Origin: Combretum micranthum
Taxonomy: Eukaryota; Streptophyta; Magnoliopsida; Myrtales; Combretaceae
Direction of reading: 5' to 3'
DNA length: 64,000 nt
NCBI GenBank assembly: GCA_024138025.1
Contig: JAMXBD010000063.1
Coordinates: forward strand, 248,001 to 312,000
Numbering within the stretch: the first letter of the stretch is position 1; the number at the start of each line of letters is the position of its first letter. A model generated the notes under the pieces. The model did not search any database and was not told where the DNA came from. It saw nothing but the letters and a program-made list of their open reading frames with translations. Shown here piece by piece: positions 1 to 13,216 of the stretch. Made by a program: the position numbers and the translations under genes.

Positions 1-305
1 ATAGTGAGGATTTTAGCAAGCATTGAATGTTTTCAATCCTGCTTGTTAATTCTCTTTGAGGAGCCTTTAGGAAGGGGTTAAAGCCATAGTTGGGTTTACT
101 AATCATTAAACTCTGTGGTAACAATTATGTTTATCTAAGAGCCTGTTTTTAACAAATCATCTGAAATCCGAGACACTTCTCAGCTGCAGAGTACAGTCCC
201 TTCATGGTGCTTTCTGCTGTGGTCTGTGGGCCACGCTTGGTGGTTCTGTTATTTTTACTTTTTGGCCAACTTGTTCTGTTTATTATGACTTTTTTTTTTT
301 TTTTT

Positions 306-323
306 GTGTGTGTGTGTGTGTGT
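306..323. repeat. (GT)n microsatellite after a T-run
   Basis: Nine GT units directly follow a run of about 16 T. Confidence 0.9.
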
Positions 324-1894
324 CCTTTTCTTTACTAATATGTTGAGTAGTAACGTCTTGCATTTGCATTTTAGGTTGGGTGGAGCCATCCTGTCCATGC
401 CCGCTTCTGAATGCTGCTATTAATTACTCATGGTAGATGCTCAGCGTACTTGCTTCAATAATTTCTAGCTTTAGGGATCTCAATCTGGATATTGTACCCT
501 TGATGTATTCATAGACTTCAAATAGTTTGTGACCATGGTCTAGAGAAATATCAACTAGATGTCTCAGTTCATGTATGCCCGGATTCCAGTGTGGAGGTGC
601 TCCTTTTTCATGTTCCTGGTTCCGATTTAGATTTCCATGGAGAATTTTACCCGGGAGAATTTGTTTTCCCTATCTTGACTTCTTTCTCTCTTTTTTAGTG
701 TGCACACATGTAAGCACGAGCTTCTGTGCCCCATTCGCATTCACATGCAATTTTGTGGTTATGTTCTTTCTTTTTCATGCTTTGCTGAGTTTGCACGTAC
801 ATGTAGTTGTTCTATCCTATTCAAGGGTTGATGCCTCTTTTTATCTCATCTTTTGTCATTTATGATGGTTGAAAAAACTCATCATCTCATTTGGTTTAGT
901 CTAGAGCGTCAGAACATTTGAGCCTCTAGCTGAGCTGGTCGGATAAAATTATCTTATTTCATCCCCATTCTATTGTGCATAAGCGTGGGTTGTCAAAAGC
1001 AGCTGTAGGTCAAATCAGATCCATTTTTCTTTTTGGGGACGTGTAGGTTTGCGTGGTCAAACTGGCGTGGTCAAACTGATTATATGTGCCTTGCTGTTTT
1101 CTTAAGACTGAGCTGACTTGAATAAAGTTAGGCAAAGTAGATGTAAAACCAACTTGCATATTTTTTTTTCACTTTCAGTCTAGTTCAGGAATAGGTTCAG
1201 TGCTCATGGCTAGGTTTGCGTAATGAAACCGAACTGTATTGTTTTACAGTTCGGGCCACGAGCCAGACCATACCAAATTCTGTCCATGCAATGTACTTGG
1301 AGAGTGGGTTATGCCCACCCTTGCTGCGGCATATCAAGTGTACTTGGTTTGACACTCAAAATTAGCATCTTGTGCTTTACCTAAAGCAATAGTATGACTG
1401 CATTTAGTTGGAGTTGGTCACATTTTAGCATTCCATCGAAAACAATTATATTTCAGTAGTTATGAATTGTTGGATTACTTGTTAGGAGCACCATCGGTGC
1501 GTATTCATAAACGAAGGCGATCGGATGATGACATAATGCTATGTTTCCTGGTACAGGTTCATGCTTAGAAAGGGGGATGATGATAATGTAATCACTGCTA
1601 GACATGTTCTACGGAATATGGAGTGTGTTAAATGATAGGGTGAATCTTGAATATTATGATAAGCTGGGCATCTGATTCATTCTATTTTGTTATGCTCATG
1701 CTCATATTTGTGCATGTTGTTGATTGGGATTGCTCAAGAACGGAATTAATTGAGATTGAGGAGATGTAAATCTATTCTTATGTTAGGAAGCAGAATGAAA
1801 TATTTGTATATACAGTGGTTTTCTTAGTGTTCTTGATGATAAATGTAGATAGTGTGCATGTGGTAAGATTAAGAGGTGACGAAACAAGATACCT

Positions 1895-1915
1895 TCTCTC
1901 TCTCTCTCTCTCTCT
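1895..1915. repeat. (TC)n microsatellite
   Basis: About ten uninterrupted TC units. Confidence 0.9.
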
Positions 1916-2060
1916 TTTTTGGGCAATTGCGATTTTGTCACTCGTGTTTGAATTGAATTCTCCTTTGGAATGTTGATTTTAAGGATTCTCGATTTTAGCT
2001 CTTAAAGGGGGTAATAAATATGTTACATCGCGATTCTAAAAGTTTTAGTACTTTTGATAA

Positions 2061-2082
2061 AATAATAATAATAATAATAATT
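2061..2082. repeat. (AAT)n microsatellite
   Basis: Seven AAT units. A similar AAT array lies at about 9,681-9,703. Confidence 0.9.
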
Positions 2083-4636
2083 TCCAGTCTTATTAATGTT
2101 AAATAAAGAAACGAATGTTAAGCTTCCATCTTTATATTCATTTTTCGTGTTATTTTAGGTTTTTGCTTGTTAGTGCTAAAATGTATTGGCAAAATGTAAA
2201 TAACCTTTTACATGCATATCTAGAATTTATAATTTGTATCTATAGAACTCTCAAAGTAGCCACCTCAACTCAGGGAGAGAACCCAAACTTGGCTACATCT
2301 TTTATCGAGAGAGAGGGTATGGGATCTAATATAGTATCGCCTATGGGATTATAAGGGTCTTATAATCTTATTAGGTATACTCTTAATAGAAGTGTAATCA
2401 AATTTGAGTGATCATCTGTTTTTTGAAATTTTGATCTTGGTTCCTCTTTTGGGATTAAAAAAAAAAAAAGGAAGCTAAGTGTACTTTAAAGACCATTGGT
2501 CTGTACGAAAGTGCAATTTTAAAAGATGTATCTCATTTATTTAAAAAAAAAAAAAGCGTGTTTTAAGTTTTTTGTTCTTGAAGATTGTGATGAGAAGTGT
2601 CTGACTTGTAGATTGACCTCATTTAATTTTGGATGTTAACGATGCGGCGGTTGACGTAATGAGACCCCATCTGTTTTGACCACTCCTTTTCCAACTTTGA
2701 AACGACACAACCAAACAAAACCTTACCCCTTTCATCAAACTCAAACATATATTGCAGACGCTCATGGGAGCTATTATTTCCTTTCCCGTTTTGTCACACA
2801 TATTCAAAGTTACTTGTATTAGCAAAAGCATAAAAAATATTTAATACAAATCCAGTCCTGGAGTTTCTTTAATGGTAGTGAGTCTAGTGACAAGTGACAA
2901 CCCGATATTAAATTCACTAAGCTGCCCTGGAGTTTCCAGGCTTCAGAGTAAAACATTACAAGAACTTCATTAAATTAACTCAAGATGCACAATGAAATTA
3001 TAGGTTACTGGTATCATTAATGTTTTTCAAGTAAAAGGTATTAGGTATGAATTCTCCCTGCTTTTTATAATTTAAAAAAAAGAGAAGAAGAACATCTTTA
3101 ACTCTGCATTACATTATTTTGGTTTTTGGCAAATTGCAAGGCAATTTGTTCTCTTTTATGCTGTGTCTCTTACTTTGTGAATTATTTCTTCTTTGGTCTC
3201 CCCAGGACCAAACAAAGTTGATGTTATGATAGGTTTTTGCGTATTAAATTACAACATATTATTTATGCACCTAGGATTGAGATTGCTTTCGTGTGCTTGT
3301 AAATGTTTTTACTTTCTGTTTCTGTCGCGTATTTACTATTTTGAACTTCGCTATATGGTCAAATTTCCTGCAGTAGTATTTCGGCTTTTCCAACTTGTAG
3401 GACAGAATGATTAAATGAACAATTGGCTTATCCATTTTAACAACTTTTGTATGGGTATGGCATAAAAATAGGGCATTATATACTAATTTCTTATATACCG
3501 TACTCTTAATAGAAATATTATTTAAAAATAAGTAGGTTTCGGGTATATCTACCTTAAACTGCAATTTAATAGATGATTTGACTGTTTGGTTGAATGATAG
3601 TAATAGGCATGGGAAGAACTAGCTGGGAAAAAAAAAATTAAGAAAATGAATTTTCTCTCATCTATTTGGTTTATTTTGTGATGAAATATCCTCATAGTTG
3701 AGTAGTGATAGTATCGAGACTTTTCTAAAGTTTTAAGGGTTTTAAAGGATATATGAATCGGCATATCCTTATTCAAATTTTTCTGATACCAGCTTAATTG
3801 AGAATATGGCGTGTAAGGAAAGGATTGTATATGTACATTTTTTTTTTTTATGGATCATATTAAAATTGGAGGTATTGCATAAAATAGTTGTATTAATGAT
3901 TATCTCTTCTATTCTCAAGATAATAATCAGTATTGATAGGCAATCGAGAAACAATTGAAGGAAATAAAGAAAATGATTTTTAGCTGTTTTTTCCTTAATG
4001 TTTTTTAGGAAAAATCAATTTTTTTTTCTTAATACTACCAATTCCCCTTACCAATAGTTGCCATAAGAGCAGTGTAACGTATGGTAGAACTTCCACAAAT
4101 TAACCAAACAGAAAAAAAAAAAAAAATTGTTGAACACAATATATATACTATATAAAGGCATAAAAAAAATTATACATTATTTTTATTACTTGTCTGAATT
4201 ATGCTAATATTTAGTCCTCACGTATCTAAAGTTCTAAACACGTGACAAGATATCCGTGGATTATTAAATTATTTTTTCCCTGTAGGCACGTTACGAATCA
4301 CACTAAATCATCAGAAGGAGACACCAAATGGAAGAGAATGCAGCTTAATTTCATGGTCTTCTGGGTTTCGTACTCCTGCATAGCATGTCATATTAATGTC
4401 ATTGTCAAAGGCAATATACACATTAAATGTTTTCCTTGTCTCTCTCCACATCTTTCTCTCTCAATGATCGATCCCCCATTTAATGCTACCACCCCCTTTG
4501 GTCGTCAGTTTCGGCCCCAACACACACACACCCCCTCTGTCTCTCTGTCTCTCTCTCTCTCTATCTCTTGCCCCTTCTGTGCTTTTGAATACCTCAAGAA
4601 ATGAAAGTCCTATTTATTTATTACCCTCGTCATATG

Positions 4637-4850
4637 CCAGTTTGAATTGTTATATTTTTGTTCAATATCGAATTGGTAATTGGTATTTGTAATTCATTAA
4701 TATTATATTTATATTGATTTAGTATTAGTTTAATTTTATTAATTTATGAGTAAAATTATCAACTTTTTATTATTATCATGTTAATTAGGTTCAACGTTAT
4801 TTCAGTTTGAAAATAATGTTAAAATGATACAATATCGGTATACCTTAAAA
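4637..4850 (+). mobile_element. MITE-like repeat, family M1, copy 1
   Basis: This segment shares an aligned core with 14,995-15,196 and with the reverse strand of 13,010-13,216. The three copies share a 'TTGATTYAGTATTAGTT' stretch followed by 'TTATGAGTAAAAYTATC' and a T-rich run. The copies are diverged. This one lacks clear terminal inverted repeats, so its ends are approximate. Confidence 0.55.
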
Positions 4851-4887
4851 GCTTGGTCCAAGTTTTTCTTTCCTTTTATACATATAT

Positions 4888-4912
4888 TTATATATATATA
4901 TATATATATATT
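4888..4912. repeat. (TA)n microsatellite
   Basis: An uninterrupted TA run. Confidence 0.85.
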
Positions 4913-5027
4913 AATTTTCTCTTACAGCTACGGTCCAATTTTTCAGTTCAAGAACCCTGTGCCCATCTTGCCTTATATCCCGCATAATTTTTTTCAGAAT
5001 TTAATGTTCATGTGCAGCCTCATTTAA

Positions 5028-6177
5028 TATGACTATAGATGAATTATTACCCATGCAGACTTTTTATTTATTTCACCCCCTAGTTTTTACTATAGTCTGC
5101 AACGCGGAAGAGAGAGAGTGAGGGAGAGGGGGGGCGGGGTGTGTGCGCGGGTGTTTGCGTCTCATGGTACCAATCCGGTTTTGACACTTTAAACAATTAA
5201 AATTTATTACATAGCATAGCATGATATATAATAAGTGATGAGTAATACCCAGAATTTTAAAAACCTCATCGCTATTAGTTGTGGGAACTTATATGGTTCA
5301 TTGACGTATAGTTTAATTAATATAATATCTGATATATTAACTATTTTAATTATGCAATCATGATTTGAGTATGAACGTGAACCATTAAATAGTTAATAGA
5401 AGAGAAAAGTCTTTTATAGACGGATAGATTCGATTGTAATGATTACGAGTATACAATGTTTGATTGGCACTACATGTGGCTTTAGGGGAGAGAACAACTT
5501 AGGAAGAGAAGGCATGTTGGGAAATAAGCAATATAGAGAAACTCGAATGCACGCATAATAGGTGGAGGGGTTATGTGGTATCAACACTATGGTTCTTGGA
5601 GAGAGGTAATTCATTCTTTGTTTTAAACTTTGTTTCATCTCTAGGACTACAATCCAACAGCACAATGGCATTTCTCTAAGTATCTAAAATATGCCAAATG
5701 TGGAGGACTCTTGTGGTATTTATAAAGTTTGGTAGTTGACGATATCTATTAGCATTGCAAATTATTAATGGTTGAAATGAGTCATTCCATATAGCTCATT
5801 TTGAGTTTAGCCCATAAAGCTCTTTTGAGTGCATCATGAGCTTTTTTGAGAAACTCTGAGAGCAAACAAATTGGTTCAATGATCCTCACACTAAACTCAC
5901 AATGCCAAATCTCTTTTGAGTTTCTCAAAATATGGATTGGACTCTTTAAACCCTATTATCCAACTCAAAAGTCAAGTCCAAATATTTTAAGATGATCAAA
6001 TAAGCCTATTCAATCTATATCGTAGAAAATCCAAAAAATCATGATGAAAATTTATGAGTAAGACCACAAGTAGATTTATTGAGGTAGTAGCATAGGTTCA
6101 TATATAGAGTTCTTGCACATAATTACATAAAACATCTACTTCGATTAAGTTTCTTTAACTTACAGTTTGTTTTATTT
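5028..6177. other. Intergenic, no gene recognised
   Basis: AT-rich sequence. It holds a purine-rich then GT/GC-rich low-complexity patch at about 5,105-5,160 and several short repeated 'TTTTGAG' words at 5,800-5,960. No coding region is supported. Confidence 0.5.
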
Positions 6178-6619
6178 AATGTTGTTAGGCCTGGACTGGC
6201 CTAACCAATTCGATCCAGTCTAACTGGAATCGGCCATAAAGGTGAGCTAGTCCACTCAATTAATTTGGATTTGCATTGAACTGGATTGACTCGATCGAAC
6301 CGAGTTGAACTTGTAGACCAAGATGGTTGGACGGGGTTGAATCGGCGACCAGGACCTAAAGAAAAAAAAAACTAGAAATTTAAATATGTATTCATACTAT
6401 ATTATGAATTTATGAAATATAATCATTATATCTTATTTATTTAATAATTAATTGATAATTTTGATCCAAATATAGATTTAATTGAGTGATGTCATATATA
6501 TTTGACTATTATAATTAATTATCAATTATATTTTTATTTTTTGTAATCCCGGTTTGATCCCTCAATTCTTGATCTCTTAGCATATTCGGATCAAACTCAA
6601 GTCCGGTTTCGACAATATT
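6178..6619. mobile_element. MITE-like repeat, family M6, copy 1
   Basis: About 440 bp, homologous along most of its length to 52,056-52,720. Both copies start with a 'GACTGGCC' region, share a middle block containing 'TTTGATCCAAATATAGATTT', and end in a 'GGTTTGAYC...GGATCAAAC' block. The ends are imperfect inverted repeats (AATGTTGT at the left, ACAATATT at the right). No convincing target duplication was found. Confidence 0.6.
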
Positions 6620-8826
6620 GGATTTATTCTTGCCAGTATGCTATAACTGTAATAATTTAGAGTGAAAAATCTAGCTTTAATGATCTAACACACGAAAACA
6701 GCTTGGGCAACAAGATATAAATGATAATATAGTTTCATGAGAGGGGACAAAAATGTGGGTCAAATTTCAAGTAGACAATGAAACCATTAAATAGTGCAAA
6801 TAGGGAACATATATTATGTAAAAATAAAATGGTACAATCAAAGAATGCAATTAAATATTGAGATCTTGATGTGTCATTTTAGTCTGTGGAATAAATTTAT
6901 GGTATTATTTAAAGACCCCGAACCCCCAAAAATTATAAACTATAAAATAGAGAACTTTTATATTACTAAGGATACAAAGTGTAAAACCATAAAACCTTAA
7001 ATGAAATAAAAGAGCGAAAATTACAGCTATGAACTCTTCTAACCTTAATAGATTATAGCTTTTATTCATTTCTTTTTAACCTTGGGAAAAAACCAGAAGT
7101 TGCACTTGTTATACCTTGGATAATCCCTTTTGCAACGGTTACATAGGGGGTATGAGGATATTCATGCATGTGATGATTTTGTCACTTCGATGGGGCATAG
7201 ATACTTTACTATAGGTGCTTCGATTAGGGTTTCTTTAGATTCGGAGACAATTTTGGGTTTGAGTTTCAATTTCATTAGAGAAAAAAGCTTAGTATTATTA
7301 CATGTTTGTGGTGAAGTTACTGTCTACAATATTGAGTTGGGTCGGGTTTGTTTAACTTGCTTTTACCTGCTTTGGGCTTTTCTTTTCTTTCTTTCTTTCT
7401 TTTTTTTTTTGGCACCCATATATGCCACATCAATCTCATAATAGGCACTAACATGGCACAATAGTAATACATAATAAATAAAAACTAATAGTGTAATAAC
7501 ACCCTTTAATTGCATTTTTTAAAAAATTCAATTCTTGTTTAGATTACTAAATAGATTAATCTCTTTTATTAAAATTCAGACCAATTCATGTATATAGCTT
7601 TTACAAAATGCAATACATTAATAAATATCAAAAGACATGAGAGTAGTGACCATTTTTATCGGCTAAAGCTTAATTTGATCAATTGAACCGCCTCTTTAGT
7701 TGATCCATCTTGATCATCAATCGGGCAATCTGAGTTTTCATACATTACAATTATTACTCATTTTTGTGTTCTCATTCTCACAAGCTTTCAATTTGGGTCG
7801 TGTGAATTTGAAAATATGCCCTAACATATTATTTAATAACTACCTTTAACTTGAGAGCTAAGATTTTGTACTAAGAAAAAAAAAATATTCCTTAGTCAAA
7901 GGCTCATTGCATAGCATAGAAAAAGAAGCTATACGACTCAATTAATATTGCACATAAGGTTCTATTACTTCCAATACATTTATTCTAATAATATATTAGC
8001 AAAAAAAGTGCATCATTAGGGTAAGAATGAGTAAACTCATGTCATTATTGGTATAAAAGTAAAACTGCCCAACGATTATCTATAATTCATTCGTAAATTA
8101 GGTTTTTGAAGCCTTTACCATAAAATCAAATTCCTAATAAGAGGTGTATGGATACCTAATATCTATGAAGGTTCACTTAAACATCTTGTGAGTGTGGGTT
8201 GGGTCCAAATCGAAACCCAGCATGCTCGGTGCGGGTCCATGTTCTAAGGATCCATAGCCGCCCTGTGTAGAGGGCAGAGTGGGTCCAACCTATTGACCTA
8301 TTAGGTCCCGGGGTTAGTTCGGATGGATTCATTCAATCCTTTAAAAAAAATGAAAAAAATAAAGAAAGAAAATTAAAAAAATTTAAATAAAATGTTAAAA
8401 TTGAAACATATAAAATGGACGAAGAAAATAGTACTCTTTATCCCATATTTAATTAGTATAATCAAATATGTGCAAATATTTATACACAAGTATATTCTTA
8501 TTGAGTTGAAATATTAACAATGTGAGACTAGAGTAACACTCTAAAAGAATAAAATATGATCTTCTCTTAGTGGAATTTTATATGAAGCATGAGACATGAT
8601 GATTTTGAATTATATTTATCACATGTATGGTTATTAACAATACATTAAATACTATGAATAGATAATTAATAATTTCTATTCACATAGAAAATAGTTTAAA
8701 TATTAAATATTATTTATTTTATTTAACTTTTCCATTATTTTCTATTCCATACTTATATATATATTTTTATTTTGATAATAATAACATCATCTTAATTTTT
8801 TTATTTTTTTATTAGGAGACTAATGA
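6620..8826. other. Intergenic, no gene recognised
   Basis: AT-rich sequence without a supportable gene. A patch at about 8,190-8,330 is richer in GC and contains 'GGGTTGGGTCC'-type words resembling the subterminal repeats of hAT-type elements, but no matching end could be paired confidently. Confidence 0.45.
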
Positions 8827-9215
8827 CACATTTGGTATGCAAGAAAGGGCTAGAATAGAATTGCGATTCTGGTTTCCATTTCATTTCCCAAAGTTTGAAA
8901 GCGTTTTTAAAAGCCGGAATCACGATTATTTAGAATCGATGATTTCAGCTTTGAAAGGGAATTCGATTCCCCTTTTGAGGAGGCAGAATCACGATTCCAT
9001 TCCATCTTTATTAATTATATGTAGTGTAATGATTTTTAATCCTATCATGTATTCTTATTTTGTATTTATTACTAAAAAAATTCCCGATAATTATACTTTT
9101 TAGGCATTCCAATCCATGTAATCTTCTAAATATATGAATGGATTTGTAATTCCCAAACTCATTCCAATCCAATGCATTCCATTACAATTCAATTCATTCC
9201 TGCGTATCAAATGTG
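8827..9215. mobile_element. MITE with imperfect terminal inverted repeats (M7)
   Basis: A 389-bp segment bounded by CACATTTGGTATGCAAGAA at the left and, read on the other strand, CACATTTGATACGCAGGAA at the right. It is rich in 'GGAAT/ATTCC' words. No transposase is present. The target duplication is not clear. Confidence 0.65.
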
Positions 9216-10037
9216 ATATAAGGACCGGCCTCGGATCTGCTTGGTGAATCCATCTACCTAGACTAGGTCGAATCTTGATTTAAACCCGATCCAAATTAGA
9301 TCTTTAGGTTCACTCATCTTGGCATTAGTACTGCTAATCATTACTTTTGTCATGTATTACTTACAAGTCATGTATAATGGAGTTTGTGATCGGATTTACA
9401 CAAACCCTTTCATACGTATGTTTTTTTAATCCATAATTCCACATGGTCATAGTATTGACTAGTTAGTTGGTTGTGGCGTTCTTGGAGTTGGTAAGTTGGT
9501 ATGGATGATCTGAATATCTGCCTTTCAGAAGTAGACCTGGTCCCTCCTGTCAAGTTGTAAATTTACAAAAATTTTTATAAAAGAAAAGTACCATTTATGA
9601 ACACACACTACATTATACGCTTACATTAAATACACTAGACAGCTTAAAATTCGCTGATCTCCTTCACAGCCACCACAAGCAATAATAATAATAATAATAA
9701 TAAATAATCTGATGTAAAATTGATTATGAATCAGCTTTAAGTCCCCTTTCTATTATAATAAAATGATTATAATAAAATTAAGAAAAGTTTTAATATGTCT
9801 TATAGCAAAGTTAATATAGATGTTGCCAATGATCTTATAGTTTAATAGTATTTTACTAATATTTCATTTGAGAAGATTCAAGTTCGAATTAGTATAAATA
9901 CGTATTGATCGAGGTACTAGTTCGAATCTCCTATTCTATGATAATAAAAATAATAATAAAATTAAATGCATTCCTAGATAAGATCAATGTGTTGTGAGAT
10001 TGAATTGAATGCACCTTGCATTTAAAGCATTCCACTA
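9216..10037. other. Upstream flank of the MYB gene
   Basis: AT-rich sequence with an AAT microsatellite (about 9,681-9,703). At about 9,830-9,940 there is a stretch with two 'AGTTCGAAT' words that loosely recall the B box of tRNA-derived SINEs. No gene is supported. Confidence 0.4.
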
Positions 10038-10139
10038 TTGTTACATGATTCGTCTCAAAGCAGACTTGTCCATGTATGTGATGTGATCACACACTACTAC
10101 ACAGCACACTATTCACTGTTTATTATTTTCAGTTTAATT

Positions 10140-10249
10140 ATAGTTCTTCCACCCTCTCTTTTCTCTCTTCATTTACTTCTTCTTTCTCTCTATTTCTTCT
10201 TCTTTTTCTATTTTATTTTTGGTTCTTTAGAAGAAGAAGAAGAAGAAGA
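10140..10249 (+). promoter_or_regulatory. Pyrimidine-rich 5' leader and (AAG)n of the MYB gene
   Basis: A CT-rich tract of about 80 bp, common in plant 5' untranslated leaders, is followed by about six AAG/GAA units that run directly into the ATG at 10,250. The transcription start itself is not determined. Confidence 0.5.
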
Positions 10250-12540
10250 ATGGGAAGGACACCGTGTTGTGATAAAAAAGATCTTAAGAAAGGTCCATGG
10301 ACTCCTGAAGAAGATGAGATTCTTATCGAATATATTAAGAAAAATGGTCATGGGAGTTGGCGTTCCCTCCCTAAGCTTGCGGGTATTATTTAATACCAAT
10401 GTTGTTGTTTCTTATTATTTAATTTTTTCTTTTTATAATACAATCTCTGTTTCTGGGTACTAAGAATTTTTTTGTTATTTTAATACATGGGGTGGTCTTG
10501 CAAGTTTGTTGTTTTTAATCATTTTTTAACATGTTGCATAGGTTTTTAAAATTTTTGGATTTCCTTTTTGTATTAGCCCAAGAACTGCTTGAGAATGTCT
10601 TGTCCTTTCTTTTTTTTTATTTTAAATTATTTTGTCTCTGCTTCTCTGTGGAGGCATTGCATCTCCTACTATTTCACACATCAAATTGTGCTAAAACAGA
10701 TTCAGCAACAATTTTAAGCTGATCCAATTATTATTATTACTATACAAAACATTAGTTTTTTTTTTTTACTTTTTTTTTAATCGGTTGTCGCCAATATAAG
10801 AAAAATATGGCAAAATATATCACAGCTTCCATGAAAACTAATATGACAATGAGTTTTTCAGAATTGATTAATCACATACATAATTTTAAAGGTTTTATGG
10901 AGAGAATTGTTTAGATGCAAAAGGTGGTTTTTTTTTAAGCCTAATGGCATTCCTCCTGTTTTCTCAGTGTAAGACAAGTTTGAATCTTCCTTTTTCAATT
11001 GTAATGGTGAAAAAAAAAAAAAAAACTTTAGAAATTTCAAAAATTATTCTTCAAATTATGAAATGTGTATATAATGATACAAATTGCCCTTTTTTTTCTT
11101 GTTTTTGTTTTTTTGTGTCTCATAATGGCTCGTCGACATTAAAATCCCATTGTCCGTAGCAATAAATCATACAGCTAGCTAGAAGTCAAATCATAATGCT
11201 GGCTGTTTGCAATCTTATAGTACTAGGAAACTATAAAACCTAGTATTGACAATTAAATGGACTAAATTTTTTATAATTTCCTGAACTGTACTTGGATAAT
11301 CAGGAAATTTTTTAATTATATTTACTATATTTATTAATTTTTTATTTTTATTTTTATCTTTGTAATAGGTCTACTCCGATGTGGAAAGAGCTGTCGGCTA
11401 AGATGGACAAATTATCTTAGGCCAGATATCAAACGAGGTCCTTTCAGTGCCGAGGAGGAAAAACTTGTTATACAGCTCCATGGAATTCTTGGAAATAGGT
11501 ATGCCTCATCTAAAATAGCAATTGACACAATATAATGTATCCTTTGATACAATATCAGGTCAGTAATTTGTATTTTAATATGCGATTCTTTGGTCCGTGT
11601 TAAGTAATAAATATAGAAATGTTTATATAGATTAGCTTTTTCTACACAATTCTATTAATTTATGATTTTATGTTTTTTTTGTTAATTCAAATGGATGTAA
11701 TTTATTTAGGTATAGATTTTTTCTATAGAATTCTTAGTTTAGGTGAATGATTCCATAAATTTATAATTTAACTGATTTTATACGATTCTAAACTTTTGTA
11801 GTTTCTAATAGAATCACGAGTTTGATAGCCATATTATATAGGCTGCACCATGGGCTTGTTCTAATCTTTTGACATGTTCAGATGGGCTGCTATAGCCGCT
11901 CAACTACCTGGAAGAACAGACAACGAGATCAAGAATCTTTGGAACACTCATCTGAAGAAACGTCTCCTATGTATGGGGCTGGATCCTCAGACGCACGAGC
12001 CCTTCATCCCCAGAGGACCATCTGTTGTCACACCAGCATCAGTCACCACAAGGCACATGGCACAATGGGAGAGCGCAAGGCTTGAAGCCGAGGCACGCCT
12101 CTCTCGGGAATCAATCCTCTTCAATCCTCCCCCCTGCAGAACACCAATTCCGATTCCGATTTCTTCCTACGGTTATGGAACTCAGAAGTTGGAGAATCAT
12201 TCCGTAAGATCACTAAGGATGACAAGACTCTAGTTGGCAGCAGTCACAGCCCGGTTTCACAAGCATCTTCCTCGGTTAAATGCGAATCGAATTCAGCCAT
12301 CACAGCGAGGCTGGACCTGTTCTGGCTAAATCTTCCAACCCGGATGAGGAAAATCAAAATGCAGGTTACAATACAAGCAAGGTTTGTGCTGAAGAGCTCG
12401 GGTGTGGTTCTGATTTATCGAGCTCTAGTGAACTGGAGGATTCATCAGACACTGCACTGCAGCTTTTGCTTGATTTTCCAATCAACAATGACATGAGCTT
12501 TTTAGAAGGAAACTTAGATGACTATGACTCTTTGATCTAG
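10250..12540 (+). CDS. MYB17: R2R3-MYB transcription factor, MYB17 (LMI2)-like, with exon-3 frameshifts
   Basis: This is a nuclear DNA-binding transcription factor. The exons are 10,250-10,382, 11,369-11,498 and 11,882 onward, with GT-AG introns of 986 and 383 bp. Exon lengths of 133 and 130 bp are the classic R2R3-MYB pattern. Exon 1 starts MGRTPCC and gives R2 through [11 protein letters not shown]. Exon 2 gives [19 protein letters not shown] and the start of R3. Exon 3 completes R3 ([20 protein letters not shown]). It continues with [10 protein letters not shown] and the conserved [20 protein letters not shown] motif, and the far end has [10 protein letters not shown] and MSFLE, as in Arabidopsis MYB17/LMI2, a meristem-identity regulator (family knowledge from memory). 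Exon 3 falls into three frames. The first stops at 12,233, giving 204 aa that lack the C-terminal acidic motif. A shift at the C6 run 12,129-12,134, and a second between about 12,280 and 12,320, are needed to reach the stop at 12,540. Either the gene is damaged or the assembly has indel errors. Confidence 0.9.
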
Positions 12541-13009
12541 GGTACTCTAATCTTAGAGATTGATCGTGTTTTGATGAGTCTGCTTTGAATTTTGAGCTGA
12601 TTTTGTGGCGTTTCAAGCAGAAGATTAGTAATATTTGTTACCGCTGTTAATACTTAGAATGCTCGGTTTATTTGGTATGTATACAAGATCATTGCTAATT
12701 CAAAACTAGTATTTGGGATTAGATCCTATGGTGACTGATTCAAATGCTGCTTTGTCTGCTCCTCTCCTTGAGAATGCAAAGATTTCTGACTTCGTAGGTT
12801 ATATCGCTAGATTTTATTTGAAGATCACTACGTTATTCCTTAGCATATCCAAGGTCAATTATTACTTATTTAAGATGTGGAATCCATCAAGGACATTCAA
12901 ATTAATGCCAAACTGCATCTTTGCTTTGTCATATTCTTAATGCAGAACTCTAGTTTCATACCTTTCAGACCGAATAGAAAAAATTACAATGTTTATCTGT
13001 TTGTTTCAT
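12541..13009. other. 3' flank of the MYB gene
   Basis: Probable 3' untranslated and downstream sequence. No further gene is seen. Confidence 0.5.
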
Positions 13010-13216
13010 TATTTCTGAATCATTTTGGTATCATTCTAGTATCGTTTTTAAACTGATGTTTGTTAAGAAATTGATATAAGAAAAACCGGCAGTTTTACTC
13101 ATAACATAGTCAATAGAACTAATATTAAATCAATACCAACACGAAATAGATAAATTATAGATGCTGATTCAATATAGATATAAATACCAACAAAACTTCG
13201 ACAATCCAAACAGATC
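13010..13216 (-). mobile_element. MITE-like repeat, family M1, copy 2 (inverted)
   Basis: Its reverse complement aligns with 14,995-15,196, including the 'TATGAGTAAAACTRYCGGT' core and a left end containing 'TGTTTGGATT'. It lies just downstream of the MYB gene in the opposite orientation to the copy near remorin. Confidence 0.6.

Larger units (their letters stand above)
1..4630. other. Intergenic, no gene recognised
   Basis: No reading frame here resembles a known protein. The short frames present have skewed composition, and one at 4,242-4,604 runs through a CT/CA-rich tract. The first 1.7 kb is less AT-rich than what follows and could be an intron or untranslated flank of a gene lying outside the window, but no splice-bounded exon could be supported. 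Simple repeats and homopolymer runs are scattered through it. Confidence 0.5.

Noticed and set aside
575..865. 96-codon frame near the left edge
   Set aside because: Phe/Cys/Leu-rich translation of T-rich DNA with no family resemblance.
4242..4692. Open frames of 120 and 69 codons
   Set aside because: They run through CT and CA microsatellites, have no recognisable domain and overlap in different frames.
8170..9325. A larger hAT-type element around the 8.83-9.22 kb MITE
   Set aside because: GC-richer words on both sides hinted at paired ends, but no convincing inverted repeat or 8-bp duplication was found.
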